DNA of 64,000 nt from Kitasatospora sp052076145 (GCF_052076145.1 NZ_CP197246.1:2542001-2606000), one strand, 5' to 3'; shown: positions 40,377 through 48,854, numbered from the stretch's first letter. Notes: generated by a model not told the origin, from the letters alone. Translations and numbers: made by a program.

Positions 40377-41237
40377 GTGCGCATCGACCTGCACGCCCAC
40401 AGCAACGCCTCCGACGGTACCGACACCCCCGCCGAGCTGGTCGCGGCAGCCGTGGCCGCCGGGCTGGACGTGGTCGCCCTGACCGACCACGACACGGTCT
40501 CCGGTCACGTCGAGGCGGCCGAGGCCGTGCACGCCCTCCCGAGCGGCAGCAGGCTCACCCTGGTGCCCGGCGCCGAGCTGTCCTGCCAGGTCGGGGGCAT
40601 CAGCATGCACCTGCTGGCGTACCTCTTCGACCCCGCCGAGCCGGCCTTCGCCGCCGAGCGCGAGCTCGTCCGGACGGACCGCTTCCGGCGCGGCCGGGCG
40701 ATCGTCGAGCGCTGCCGCGAGCTGGGGGCGGAGATCAGCTGGGAACAGGTGCAGCGGATCGCCGGCGACGGTTCGGTCGGCCGCCCGCACATCGCCAGCG
40801 CCCTGGTCGAGGCGGGCGTGGTCGAGACGGTCTCGGACGCCTTCACCGCCGAGTGGCTCGCCAACGGCGGCCGGGCCGACGTGCGCAAGCACGAGACCGA
40901 CCCGGCGGCGGCCGTCCGGCGGGTCCGGGCCGCCGGGGGCGTGCCGGTCTTCGCCCACCCCGGGGCGGTCAAGCGCGGGCACACCGTCTCCGACCAGGTG
41001 ATCGCCGACCTCGCGGCGGCCGGGCTGGCCGGGCTGGAGGTCGACCACGTCGACCACGACGAGCAGGCCCGCACCCACCTGACCGGCCTCGCCGCCGAGC
41101 TGGGCCTCTTCACCACCGGCTCCAGCGACTACCACGGCAGCCGGAAGACCGTCCGGCTCGGCGAGCACACCACCGACCCAGCGGCGTACGAGCAGCTGCT
41201 CGCCCAGGCCACCGGCGCCGAGCCGATCACCCGCTGA
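40377..41237 (+). CDS. PHP-domain phosphoesterase
   Basis: A 286-residue metal-dependent phosphoesterase of the PHP family. The metal-binding signature is RIDLHAHSNASDGTDTP at the N-terminus, then LTDHDTVSGH, the Glu in LVPGAELSC, HIASALV, FAHPG and the late SDYHG. The layout fits the YciV/RNase AM branch (nucleoside 3',5'-bisphosphate phosphatase and RNA 5'-end trimming). The GTG at 40377 lies 11 nt after GGAG; the protein starts directly with the first conserved strand. It is followed after 76 bp by the MarC gene on the same strand. Confidence 0.92.
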   Translation: MRIDLHAHSNASDGTDTPAELVAAAVAAGLDVVALTDHDTVSGHVEAAEAVHALPSGSRLTLVPGAELSCQVGGISMHLLAYLFDPAEPAFAAERELVRTDRFRRGRAIVERCRELGAEISWEQVQRIAGDGSVGRPHIASALVEAGVVETVSDAFTAEWLANGGRADVRKHETDPAAAVRRVRAAGGVPVFAHPGAVKRGHTVSDQVIADLAAAGLAGLEVDHVDHDEQARTHLTGLAAELGLFTTGSSDYHGSRKTVRLGEHTTDPAAYEQLLAQATGAEPITR

Positions 41238-41313
41238 GGGTGCGTCACCCGTGGCGCGATCGGACAATACGTGACATGAGCGACGCACCCCCGGCAGATC
41301 CGAGCACCGCCCC

Positions 41314-41928
41314 ATGAGCTTCTTCGACCTGACGACCTTCGGGTCGCTCTTCGTCACCCTCTTCGTGATCATGGACCCGCCGGGCACCATCCCGATCTTC
41401 CTCGCCCTCACCTCCGGGCGGGCGCACAAGGTGCAGCGCAAGATGGCCTGGCAGGCGGCGGCCGTGGCGCTCGGCGTGATCACCACCTTCGGCCTCTTCG
41501 GCCAGCAGATCCTCGACTACCTGCACGTCTCCATCCCCGCACTGCAGATCTCCGGCGGCATCCTGTTGCTGCTCATCGCCCTCGACCTGCTCACCGGCAA
41601 GATCGAGGAGCCGACCCAGACCAAGGACGTCAACGTCGCCCTCGTCCCGCTCGGCACCCCGCTGCTCGCCGGGCCCGGCGCGATCGTCGCGGTGATCCTC
41701 GCCGTCCAGGGCGCCCACGGCGGCGCCCAGGACTTCGCGGTCTGGACGGCGATCGTCGCGATGCACATCGTCATGTGGCTGACCATGCGCTTCTCGCTCG
41801 TGATCATCCGGATCATCAAGGAGGGCGGCGTCGTCCTGATCACCCGGCTCTCCGGGCTGCTGCTCTCGGCCATCGCCGTCCAGCTGGTCGCCAGCGGCGT
41901 CTTCGGCTTCATCGAGACCCACCCCTGA
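41314..41928 (+). CDS. MarC-family integral membrane protein
   Basis: A 204-residue membrane protein with six hydrophobic segments, of the MarC/NAAT family. The family motif is FVIMDPPGTIPIFLALT near residue 18, with the repeat-related VPLGTPLLAGPGAIVAVIL in the second half. In spite of its name MarC has no proven role in multidrug resistance; some archaeal members transport neutral amino acids. The ATG at 41314 was chosen from the family length. It is convergent with the SUFU-like gene, with a dispersed hairpin repeat between the stops. Confidence 0.92.
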   Translation: MSFFDLTTFGSLFVTLFVIMDPPGTIPIFLALTSGRAHKVQRKMAWQAAAVALGVITTFGLFGQQILDYLHVSIPALQISGGILLLLIALDLLTGKIEEPTQTKDVNVALVPLGTPLLAGPGAIVAVILAVQGAHGGAQDFAVWTAIVAMHIVMWLTMRFSLVIIRIIKEGGVVLITRLSGLLLSAIAVQLVASGVFGFIETHP

Positions 41929-41960
41929 CGGGCTTCGCACCTGGACCGACCATGCACCTC

Positions 41961-42038
41961 CAGGGGCGCGAGGAACTGCGCGAGGGCGGAAGGCACCGGA
42001 CCATTACTCCCGATTTCGCGCAGTTCCCCGCGCCCCTG
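41961..42038. repeat. Dispersed GC-rich hairpin repeat between marC and the SUFU-like gene
   Basis: The left arm CAGGGGCGCGAGGAACTGCG (41961) pairs with the right arm TCGCGCAGTTCCCCGCGCCC (42016), 23 bp with one mismatch. The loop includes GGGCGGAAGGCACCGG and ACTCCCGATT, which also occurs in the copy at 57942. Between convergent genes it may act as a terminator. Confidence 0.88.
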
Positions 42039-42054
42039 GGGCCAGCCAGTTGCG

Positions 42055-42705
42055 TTAGTCCAAGGGGACGCCGCGCCGCTGCGGGTCACGGAGGTCTGTG
42101 CCGTGGCTGAGCCAGCGTTCTTCGAGGGCGGCGGCGCCCTGGACGCGTTTGAAGGCGGCCTCGTTGGGGGTCATCGGCAGCAGGGGGAGGAAGTGGACGG
42201 GGGCGGCCGGGGCGGCGAGCTCCAGGTCGGGGACGAGACCGCCCGGCTCGGCGGCCAGCACGGAGGTGAAGGGTGCCCCCTCCCAGAGCGGCCGGCCGAG
42301 GTCGAGCGAGCCGCCGGGGGCCACGACCAGGCCCTCCACCTGCGGAGTGGCCGCGAACGTCGCCAGCGTGCGGACGACGTCGTCACGCCCCCCACGGACG
42401 GTGAGCACCAACTCCGCGCGCGGCCCCTGCACCGGATCGGCCAGCATCGCCGACGGGTCGGCCATCGGTGCGGCCGCCATGCCGAGGGTCGCGTACCGGA
42501 CCAGACCGTCGGCGTCCGGGCCGAACCGCAGCACCTCGATCCGGTCGGCGCCGAGGAAGGTGACACCCGCCCGACCTGTGGGTTCGCCGAAGGTGCTGAG
42601 CAGCCGGGCCTCGACGGCGGCCAGGACGGACTCGCGTGAGAGCTCGTCGGGGCCGGAGCCGGAGCCGTCCGAGAAGTCACCGAAGAGGGGGAAGTCGTGC
42701 GCCAT
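42055..42705 (-). CDS. Suppressor-of-fused (SUFU)-like domain protein
   Basis: A 216-residue soluble protein. Its second half, with FTSVLAAEPGGLVPDLELAA and PVHFLPLLPMTPNEAAFKRV followed by an amphipathic helix, fits the bacterial SUFU-like domain. This domain is common in bacterial immunity and contact-toxin proteins but also in stand-alone housekeeping proteins; nothing nearby suggests a toxin. The ATG at 42705 lies 7 nt after TAGGGT, which suggests a leaderless mRNA, with AGGG also a weak ribosome-binding site. Confidence 0.72.
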   Translation of the reverse strand: MAHDFPLFGDFSDGSGSGPDELSRESVLAAVEARLLSTFGEPTGRAGVTFLGADRIEVLRFGPDADGLVRYATLGMAAAPMADPSAMLADPVQGPRAELVLTVRGGRDDVVRTLATFAATPQVEGLVVAPGGSLDLGRPLWEGAPFTSVLAAEPGGLVPDLELAAPAAPVHFLPLLPMTPNEAAFKRVQGAAALEERWLSHGTDLRDPQRRGVPLD

Positions 42706-42840
42706 GGACCCGACCCTAGACCTTCGGGCGGCCCGGCCCGAGAACACCCCAGCAGCGGCGGGGGGCCAACTGTTAGTGTGGGCCACTTGGCACCGGGGAT
42801 GCTCATCTCCAGGGCAAGCGGCTCGAAGGAGGTGGTTGTG

Positions 42841-42912
42841 GTGGATACCAGCCGACCATGCAGTACCGGCAGCTCTGCCCGGCCGCATCGTCCTCGCCGC
42901 TCGTACCGCTGA
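42841..42912 (+). CDS. Candidate leader peptide upstream of corA
   Basis: A 23-codon frame starting at GTG 42841 (or GTG 42838), 8 nt after a near-perfect ribosome-binding site AAGGAGGTGG. It encodes VDTSRPCSTGSSARPHRPRR followed by SYR and a stop, i.e. rich in arginine and proline. It stands 229 nt before corA with no other gene between. Proline-rich leader peptides control Mg2+ transporter genes in enterobacteria (mgtA, corA), so a translation-coupled role is possible. The strength of the site is seen; the function is inferred. Confidence 0.5.
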   Translation: MDTSRPCSTGSSARPHRPRRSYR

Positions 42913-43140
42913 TCCGACGGTCCGTCACCAGTCCGTCCGACCGATCAGGCTGATCCGACAAGGCGTCGCAGTGCAGGCCGGGAGAGCGCCCTCGCCGGAG
43001 CCCCGCCGTCCACATCGCGCCCCAGCAAGGCACAGGACTGAGCGTGGGCACCGGCCCTTCCCGTCGGTGTACCCCCGCCGTCGCACCATGACTGCCACCG
43101 CGCGCCACCGTGCGACGACTCCTGCCCTGAGGAGCCAGCC
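42913..43140 (+). promoter_or_regulatory. Rest of the corA leader
   Basis: About 230 nt of GC-rich sequence between the candidate leader peptide and corA. It has short repeats (GTCCGTC-type, GATCCGAC twice at 42911 and 42951) and could fold, but I see no known riboswitch or clear terminator. TGAGGAG just before the ATG at 43141 is the ribosome-binding site. Confidence 0.4.
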
Positions 43141-44256
43141 ATGTCGATGATCAACAACCTGCGTGCCGCCGTCCGTCCCCAGCGCCGCCGGACCGACGAG
43201 CCCTTCGACCTCCTGCGCCCCGGCCACGGCGAATCCGCCGTCGTCGACTGCGCCGTGTACCAGGAGGGCCGACGGGCCGGCGAGAGTTGCAGCCCGCGCG
43301 AGGCCGTCCAGCGGGTCCGGCTCGCCAAGCAGCAGCAAGCCGAATCGTTCAGCTGGATCGGTCTGCACGAGCCCACCGAGGCCGAGTTCGAGGGCATCGC
43401 CAAGCGCTTCGGCCTGCACCCGCTGGCCGTCGAGGACGCGGTGCACGCGCACCAGCGGCCCAAGGTCGAGCGGTACGACGACGTGCTGTTCGCCGTCTTC
43501 AAGACCGTCCGGTACGTGGAGCACGCCCAGCTCACCCCGACCAGCGAGGTGGTCGACACCGGCGAGCTGATGGTCTTCGTCGGCGCGGACTTCGTGATCA
43601 CCGTCCGGCACGGCGCGCACAGCTCGCTCAAGGAGCTGCGCCACCGCCTCGAAGGCGACCTCGACGGCGCCGCGCTGCTCACCAAGGGCCCGTCGGCGGT
43701 GCTGCACGCGATCGCCGACCAGGTGGTCGACGACTACCTGCTGGTGGCCGAGCGGCTGCAGAACGACGTGGACGAGATCGAGATCGACGTCTTCGCCAAC
43801 CGTGGCGGTCGCGGGGCGGACGTCGGGCGGGTCTACCAGCTCAAGCGCGAGGTGCTGGAGTTCAAGCGGGCCGTGACGCCGATGCTGCGGCCGATGCAGC
43901 AGCTCTCCGAGTCGGTGCAGGGCCCGGTCGACCCGGACATCCGCAAGTACTTCCGGGACGTCGCCGACCACCTGGCCCGCGTCACCGAGCAGGTGCACGG
44001 CTTCGACGAGCTGCTCAACTCGCTGCTGCAGGCGAACCTGGCGCAGGTCTCCGTCGCGCAGAACGAGGACATGCGGAAGATCACCGCCTGGGCGGCGATC
44101 TTCGCGGTGCCCACCATGATCACCGGCGTGTACGGGATGAACTTCGACTACATGCCCGAGCTGCACCACCGCTACGGCTACCCGATCGTGCTCGGCGCCA
44201 TCACGGTCATCTGCATCGGCATGTACCGGGGCTTCCGCCGCAACGGCTGGCTCTGA
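43141..44256 (+). CDS. corA: CorA-family magnesium/cobalt transporter
   Basis: A 371-residue divalent-metal channel. A long cytoplasmic N-terminal domain (1-300; for example FSWIGLHEPTEAEFEGIAKR) leads to two C-terminal transmembrane helices (about 307-327 and 345-363). The pore signature YGMNFDYMPEL lies between them and is intact. CorA forms a pentamer in the cell membrane and lets Mg2+ in. The ATG at 43141 has TGAGGAG 6 nt upstream. A candidate leader peptide and a 230-nt leader precede it. In M. tuberculosis corA (Rv1239c) is also near the MgtE-like / mrp / sigE block. Confidence 0.96.
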   Translation: MSMINNLRAAVRPQRRRTDEPFDLLRPGHGESAVVDCAVYQEGRRAGESCSPREAVQRVRLAKQQQAESFSWIGLHEPTEAEFEGIAKRFGLHPLAVEDAVHAHQRPKVERYDDVLFAVFKTVRYVEHAQLTPTSEVVDTGELMVFVGADFVITVRHGAHSSLKELRHRLEGDLDGAALLTKGPSAVLHAIADQVVDDYLLVAERLQNDVDEIEIDVFANRGGRGADVGRVYQLKREVLEFKRAVTPMLRPMQQLSESVQGPVDPDIRKYFRDVADHLARVTEQVHGFDELLNSLLQANLAQVSVAQNEDMRKITAWAAIFAVPTMITGVYGMNFDYMPELHHRYGYPIVLGAITVICIGMYRGFRRNGWL

Positions 44257-44313
44257 CGCAGCACCTCCACGCACCTGGCTGACCCAGGGGCATTTGCGTG
44301 GCTGGGCCAGGCG

Positions 44314-45246
44314 TCAGCGGCGGCCGCCCCTGGCCACCAGGACGAGGCCGAGCAGGATGACGGCGACGGCCGGGTAGGCCGCCGCCGGGGGCCACTGGCC
44401 GAGCCAGACGGCGGCGATCAGGGCTGCGCCGGGGGTCTCCAGCAGGATCGCCGTCGAGGTGACGGACGGGCCGAGGGTGCGGACGACGCGGTTGCTCAGC
44501 GAGTGGCCGAGCAGCTGGGCAGTGACCATCAGCAGGGCGATCTGCCACCACACCCCGGCGGACCAGCCGGAGAGCCCGGTGCCCGTCACGAGGCAGACGC
44601 CGAGCAGCACGACGGCGGTGGTCGTGTAGCAGACCAGCGTGTACGCCGTGGTGCTGACGGTCCGTCGGACTTCGGCGCCGAGCAGCATGTAGCCCGCCGC
44701 CGCCAGCCCGGCCCCGAGCGCCAGCGCGTCGCCGACCAGGGCCTTGGAGGAGAGCGAGAGGTCGACGCCGGTCAGCACCAGGACGCCCGCGAAGGCCACG
44801 CACATGCCCGCCCAGACCAGCCGTGGTGCTCTGGTGCCGAAGAGCCGCATCAGCAGGATCGTCCACAGCGGGGTGGTGGTGACCAGTGCCGTCGCCGAGG
44901 CGACCGAGGTCAGCCGCAGGCTCGGCATCCAGAGCGCGAAGTGCACCGCCAGCAGCACCCCGGCGGCGATCGCGAGCAGCAGCGGGCGGCGGCCGATGCC
45001 GCGCAGCTCGGCGCGGTGCCGCAGCAGCGCGTACGGGCCGAGCACGCCGACCGACATGACATTGCGCCAGAAAGCGATGGCGAGCGCGGGGGCCGCCGTG
45101 GCACTGATCAGGGGTGCGGAGAGCGAGATCCCGCCGATCGACACGGCCAGCAGCAGCAGGTCCGCCTTGGGGAGCGGGGCGTGAGCGGCGGCTTCGACCT
45201 GGGAGGGGGCTTGAGCTGCGGTGTCAGGCCGGGCGGCGGTGGGCAC
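44314..45246 (-). CDS. DMT-family (EamA) transporter
   Basis: A 310-residue membrane protein with ten hydrophobic segments in two EamA repeats. The first repeat ends near SVASATALVTTTPLWTILLM and the second near TAILLETPGAALIAAVWLGQ, each with the family's proline/threonine kink. Family members export metabolites or amino acids; the substrate is unknown. The GTG at 45246 has AGGAGGAG 5-6 nt upstream. It is convergent with corA (57 bp between stops) and divergent from the next gene. Confidence 0.9.
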   Translation of the reverse strand: MPTAARPDTAAQAPSQVEAAAHAPLPKADLLLLAVSIGGISLSAPLISATAAPALAIAFWRNVMSVGVLGPYALLRHRAELRGIGRRPLLLAIAAGVLLAVHFALWMPSLRLTSVASATALVTTTPLWTILLMRLFGTRAPRLVWAGMCVAFAGVLVLTGVDLSLSSKALVGDALALGAGLAAAGYMLLGAEVRRTVSTTAYTLVCYTTTAVVLLGVCLVTGTGLSGWSAGVWWQIALLMVTAQLLGHSLSNRVVRTLGPSVTSTAILLETPGAALIAAVWLGQWPPAAAYPAVAVILLGLVLVARGGRR

Positions 45247-45383
45247 AGCTCTCCTCCTGGGGGTCGGGCGGGGCGGCGGGGACAGTACAAAGGTAAGGGG
45301 TATCAACGAGTCATGACACTGTCATCCTGAGCCGTGAGACACCCTCCGGACAGGGTGGGCCGGACGCCGTAACCTGGTGCGTC

Positions 45384-45941
45384 ATGGAGCCTACGACGAC
45401 CGCCGCCCCCTCCCCCGACGAGCGCGCGCTGCACGACCGGGCCCTCCTGGAGGAGGCCGCGAAGAAGTCCGGGCTGCTCTGGGTGCTGGCCGAGGGCCAG
45501 TCACAGAGCCGGGCCCTGTGGCACGCCTGGCACGACGGGGCCGTGGTGGTGGTCGGCGACGGCGCCGAGCAGCCGCTGCACGGGCTGACCGCCGGTGCGA
45601 CCGCGACGGTGACCGTCCGCAGCAAGGACAAGTGGGGGCGGCTCACCGCCTGGCCCGCCGAGGTGAGCGAACTCACGCCGCAGAGCGAGGGCTGGCTCGG
45701 TGCGGTCGAGGAGCTGAAGGGCAAGCGCCTGAACGCCCCCGACACCGACACCATCGGCGACCGCTGGGCCCGCGAGTGCCGCGTCCTGCGGCTGGCGCCG
45801 TCCGGCCCGCTCAGCGAGCAGCCCGGCGCGATGTCGGAGGCCTCGCACGCCGCCGCCCCGATGGAGTCGCCCGTCACCACCCGCCGGCCGATCCCGGCCG
45901 GGCTGCCGAAGCTGGTCCTCAAGCGGCTGCGCTCCCGCTAG
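45384..45941 (+). CDS. Hypothetical protein, possibly split-barrel fold
   Basis: A 185-residue soluble protein that I cannot name. The central part (SGLLWVLAEGQSQSRALWHA, GAVVVVGDGAEQPLHGLTAG, TVTVRSKDKWGRLTAWPAEV) alternates strands as in pyridoxamine-phosphate-oxidase-like split barrels, but no flavin motif is clear. The last 30 residues are a basic Pro-rich tail. The ATG at 45384 follows ACCTGGTGCGTC, not a strong site. It ends 10 bp before the promoter of the MerR gene. Homologues of this type are common in streptomycetes by my memory, so the gene is probably real. Confidence 0.65.
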   Translation: MEPTTTAAPSPDERALHDRALLEEAAKKSGLLWVLAEGQSQSRALWHAWHDGAVVVVGDGAEQPLHGLTAGATATVTVRSKDKWGRLTAWPAEVSELTPQSEGWLGAVEELKGKRLNAPDTDTIGDRWARECRVLRLAPSGPLSEQPGAMSEASHAAAPMESPVTTRRPIPAGLPKLVLKRLRSR

Positions 45942-45951
45942 TTCACGCCGC

Positions 45952-45982
45952 TTGACCATGACACCGTGTCAGGCCCTTCACT
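45952..45982 (+). promoter_or_regulatory. MerR-type promoter with 19-bp spacer and central dyad
   Basis: TTGACC (-35) and TTCACT (-10) are separated by exactly 19 bp, the long spacer typical of MerR-controlled promoters. The spacer holds a perfect 13-bp palindrome TGACACCGTGTCA (45959-45971). The start would be near 45989, only a few nt before the ATG at 45993 of the MerR gene, so the gene appears to be autoregulated by DNA twisting. Confidence 0.75.
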
Positions 45983-45992
45983 CGGACTCACC

Positions 45993-46823
45993 ATGTTCAC
46001 CATCGGAGACTTCGCCAAGCACGGCCGGGTATCCGTCCGGATGCTCCGGCACTACGACGCCATCGGGCTGCTGCGGCCCGCCCGGGTCGACCCCGTCAAC
46101 GGCTACCGCTGTTACGAGGCCGCCCAGCTGGCTCAGCTCAACCGCGTCATCGCCCTGAAGGACCTCGGCTTCACGCTCCAGCAGGTGCGGTCGATCCTCG
46201 ACGAGCAGGTCGGCGCGGAGGAGCTGCGCGGCATGCTCAGGCTGCGGCAGGCCGAGCTGGAGGCGGTGGTGGCCGAGACGGCCACCCGGCTCACCAGGGT
46301 CGAGGCGAGGCTCCGGACGATCGAGAGTGAGGGCCGGATGCCCACCGACGACGTCGTGCTCAAGCGCATCCCCGGTGTCCGGGTCGCCGAGCTCAGCGCC
46401 ACCGCCGCGAGTTACGAGCCCGAGGACATCACCCCCGTGATCGGGCCGCTCTTCGGGGAGCTGTGCCGTCGGGTCGCCGAGGCCGGTCTCACCCCGGTCG
46501 GGCCCAGCATCGCGTACTACCAGGACGCCGCCGACGGCGCCGTCACCGTCCACGTCGCCGAGCCGGTCGGCTCGGCACCGGCCGGCGACCCCGGCTTCGC
46601 GGTGGTCGACCTGCCCGCGATCGAGCAGGCCGCGACCATCGTCCACCGGGGTTCGCTCGACGGCGTGCTGCCCACCTCGCAGACCCTCGCCCGGTGGATC
46701 GACGCCACCGGCCACCGCCCGACCGGCTACGCCCGTGAGCTGTACCTGGAGTGCGAGGGCGATCCGTCCACCTGGGTCACCGAACTCCAGACGCCGGTCA
46801 CGGCCGCCCAGGGCGGGAGCTGA
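45993..46823 (+). CDS. MerR-family regulator with GyrI-like effector domain
   Basis: A 276-residue regulator. The N-terminal MerR domain reads MFTIGDFAKHGRVSVRMLRH then YDAIGLLRPARVDPVNGYRC and a long dimerisation helix at about 80-115. The C-terminal 150 residues look like the GyrI/effector-binding domain (VLKRIPGVRVAELSATAAS, TVHVAEPVGS, LYLECEGDPSTW), as in BmrR or TipAL-type multidrug sensors. No cysteine-type metal site is visible. A GTG at 45966 in the same frame lies inside the operator and is less likely. The ligand is unknown; no other gene follows in the operon, though the upstream DMT transporter is a possible target. Confidence 0.9.
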   Translation: MFTIGDFAKHGRVSVRMLRHYDAIGLLRPARVDPVNGYRCYEAAQLAQLNRVIALKDLGFTLQQVRSILDEQVGAEELRGMLRLRQAELEAVVAETATRLTRVEARLRTIESEGRMPTDDVVLKRIPGVRVAELSATAASYEPEDITPVIGPLFGELCRRVAEAGLTPVGPSIAYYQDAADGAVTVHVAEPVGSAPAGDPGFAVVDLPAIEQAATIVHRGSLDGVLPTSQTLARWIDATGHRPTGYARELYLECEGDPSTWVTELQTPVTAAQGGS

Positions 46824-46886
46824 CGGGCTGACGGGTTCCGGCCCAGGTAGCCTAGGCGCGGAACAACCGGAGAGACGAGGGAGTCC

Positions 46887-48179
46887 ATGGCAGGGCCAGG
46901 CAGCCGGGTCTTCATCTCGCATCTCTCCGGAGTCGCCGTCTTCGACCCGAACGGTGACCAGGTCGGCCGGGTCCGCGACGTCGTGGTGTCACTGCGGATC
47001 GGCGGCCGACCGCCACGCGTGCTCGGGCTGGTGGTCGAAGTGGTCGCCCGACGGCGGATCTTCCTGCCGATGACCCGGGTGACCAGTCTCGAATCCGGCC
47101 AGGTGCTCACCACCGGTGTGATCAACATGCGGCGCTTCGAACAGCGCCCCTCCGAGACGCTCGTGCTGGCCGAGCTGCTCGACCGCACCGTCACCCGCAC
47201 CAAGACGCACGAAGAGGTCACCGTCCTCGACGTCGCGATGGTGCAGACCCGCGTCCGCGAGTGGGAGATCACCAAGGTCTTCGTCCAGACCGGCAAGGTC
47301 AGCCGGCTGCGGAAGGCCAAGGGCGAGACCCTGACGCTGGACTGGTCGGCGGTGACCGGCTTCGCGCTCGCCGAGGAGGGCCAGGGCGCGGCCAACCTGC
47401 TGGCCACCTTCGAGCAACTGCGCCCGGCCGACCTCGCCAACGTCATGCACCACCTGTCCGCCAAGCGCCGCGCCGAGGTCGCCGCCGCCCTCGACGACGA
47501 CCGGCTCGCCGACGTCCTGGAGGAGCTGCCCGAGGACGACCAGATCGAGATCATCGGCAAGCTCAAGGAGGAGCGCGCCGCCGACGTCCTGGAGGCGATG
47601 GACCCGGACGACGCCGCCGACCTGCTCTCCGACCTCCCCGAGGAGGACGCCGAGCGGCTGCTGCGCCTGATGGAGCCCGAGGACGCCGCCGAGATGCGCC
47701 GGCTGCTCTCGTACGAGGAGGACACCGCCGGTGGTCTGATGACCACCGAGCCGATCGTGCTGGAGCCGGACGCAACCGTCGCCGAGGCACTGGCCCGCGT
47801 CCGGATCGCCGACAACAAGCCCGCGCTCGCCGCCCAGGTGTACGTCTGCCGGCCGCCGAACGAGACGCCGACCGGCAAGTACCTGGGCACCGTGCACTTC
47901 CAGCGGCTGCTGCGCGAGCCCCCGTACACGCTGGTCGGCTCGCTGGTCGACGACGACCTCGACCCGCTGCCGCCGGACACCCCGCTGCCGCTGATCACCA
48001 GCTACCTCGCGACGTACAACATGGTCGCGGCGCCGGTGGTGGACGAGTCCGACCACCTGCTCGGCGCCGTCACCGTCGACGACGTGCTGGACCACCTGCT
48101 GCCCGAGGACTGGCGCGAGGCCGCACTGCACGGCGACAACGACCACAGGCACGAGAGCGAGGAAGTCGGTGGACGCTGA
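46887..48179 (+). CDS. MgtE N-domain and CBS protein without transport domain
   Basis: A 430-residue soluble protein. Residues 1-170 contain two PRC-barrel-like parts (SGVAVFDPNGDQVGRVRDVV and EWEITKVFVQTGKVSRLRKA); 175-290 is the MgtE intracellular N domain (superhelix, DLLSDLPEEDAERLLRLMEP); 295-415 is a CBS pair (GGLMTTEPIVLEPDATVAEA ... LLGAVTVDDVLDHLLPEDW). The transmembrane part of true MgtE is missing, so it cannot be a channel. It may be an Mg2+ or nucleotide sensor. It overlaps the DUF1003 gene by 11 nt and is in the same order in M. tuberculosis (about Rv1232c). The start ATG has an AGACGAGGGAG stretch 6-14 nt upstream. Confidence 0.9.
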   Translation: MAGPGSRVFISHLSGVAVFDPNGDQVGRVRDVVVSLRIGGRPPRVLGLVVEVVARRRIFLPMTRVTSLESGQVLTTGVINMRRFEQRPSETLVLAELLDRTVTRTKTHEEVTVLDVAMVQTRVREWEITKVFVQTGKVSRLRKAKGETLTLDWSAVTGFALAEEGQGAANLLATFEQLRPADLANVMHHLSAKRRAEVAAALDDDRLADVLEELPEDDQIEIIGKLKEERAADVLEAMDPDDAADLLSDLPEEDAERLLRLMEPEDAAEMRRLLSYEEDTAGGLMTTEPIVLEPDATVAEALARVRIADNKPALAAQVYVCRPPNETPTGKYLGTVHFQRLLREPPYTLVGSLVDDDLDPLPPDTPLPLITSYLATYNMVAAPVVDESDHLLGAVTVDDVLDHLLPEDWREAALHGDNDHRHESEEVGGR

Positions 48180-48798
48180 TCGCAAGGGGCGTCGGGAGGA
48201 GAGCCCGCGCCAGCGCCTCCAGGGTGAGCTGCGGGAGTTGCGTGAGCTGCGGGAGCTGCGCGTCCGCGAGGGCAAGAGCACGCCCCGGGCCGAGCAGTCC
48301 GGCGGCTCGGCCCGCGCCAGGCTCGACCAGCCGCGCACCTCGCGCCCCGGCCTGCTGACGCTGCCGACGTACGACCCGGAGTCCTTCGCCAAGCTCTCCG
48401 AGCGGATCGCCCGCTTCCTCGGCACCGGGCGGTTCATCGTCTGGATGACGATCATCATCGTCATCTGGGTGCTGTGGAACACCACGCTGCCCAGCGACTG
48501 GCGGTTCGACAACTACCCCTTCATCTTCCTCACCCTGGTGCTCTCCCTCCAGGCCTCGTACGCGGCGCCGCTGATCCTGCTCGCGCAGAACCGGCAGGAC
48601 AACCGGGACCGCGTCAACATGGAGCAGGACCGGGCCCGCAGCGACCGCAACATCGCCGACACCGAGTACCTGACCCGCGAGGTCGCCGCACTGCGGCAGG
48701 GCCTCGGCGAGGTCGCCACCCGGGACTTCATCCGCTCCGAGCTGCAGTCACTGCTCAAGGAGATCGACGAGCGGCGGGACGCGTCCGAGATGCTGTGA
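48169..48798 (+). CDS. DUF1003 membrane protein
   Basis: A 209-residue inner-membrane protein. The first 70 residues are charged and helical (ELRELRELRVREG). Two transmembrane helices (about 83-103 VWMTIIIVIWVLWNTTLP and 112-135 FIFLTLVLSLQASYAAPLIL) and the conserved LLAQNRQDNRDR match DUF1003. A coiled coil follows. The GTG at 48169 overlaps the MgtE-like gene by 11 nt, which suggests translational coupling and a joint role, perhaps membrane anchoring of the MgtE-like sensor. Function of the family is unknown. Confidence 0.92.
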   Translation: MDADRKGRREESPRQRLQGELRELRELRELRVREGKSTPRAEQSGGSARARLDQPRTSRPGLLTLPTYDPESFAKLSERIARFLGTGRFIVWMTIIIVIWVLWNTTLPSDWRFDNYPFIFLTLVLSLQASYAAPLILLAQNRQDNRDRVNMEQDRARSDRNIADTEYLTREVAALRQGLGEVATRDFIRSELQSLLKEIDERRDASEML

Positions 48799-48854
48799 CC
48801 GGCAGCACCCTACTGCCGAGTTATCCGCCATCCGGCGAGCCGTACCATCAAGGC

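Noticed and set aside
42055..42705. SUFU-like gene as an immunity gene of a toxin system
   Set aside because: No polymorphic toxin, secretion motif or partner is adjacent; neighbours are marC and corA.
42725..43140. Known Mg2+ riboswitch (M-box) before corA
   Set aside because: I could not find the conserved M-box core; only a candidate leader peptide is supported.
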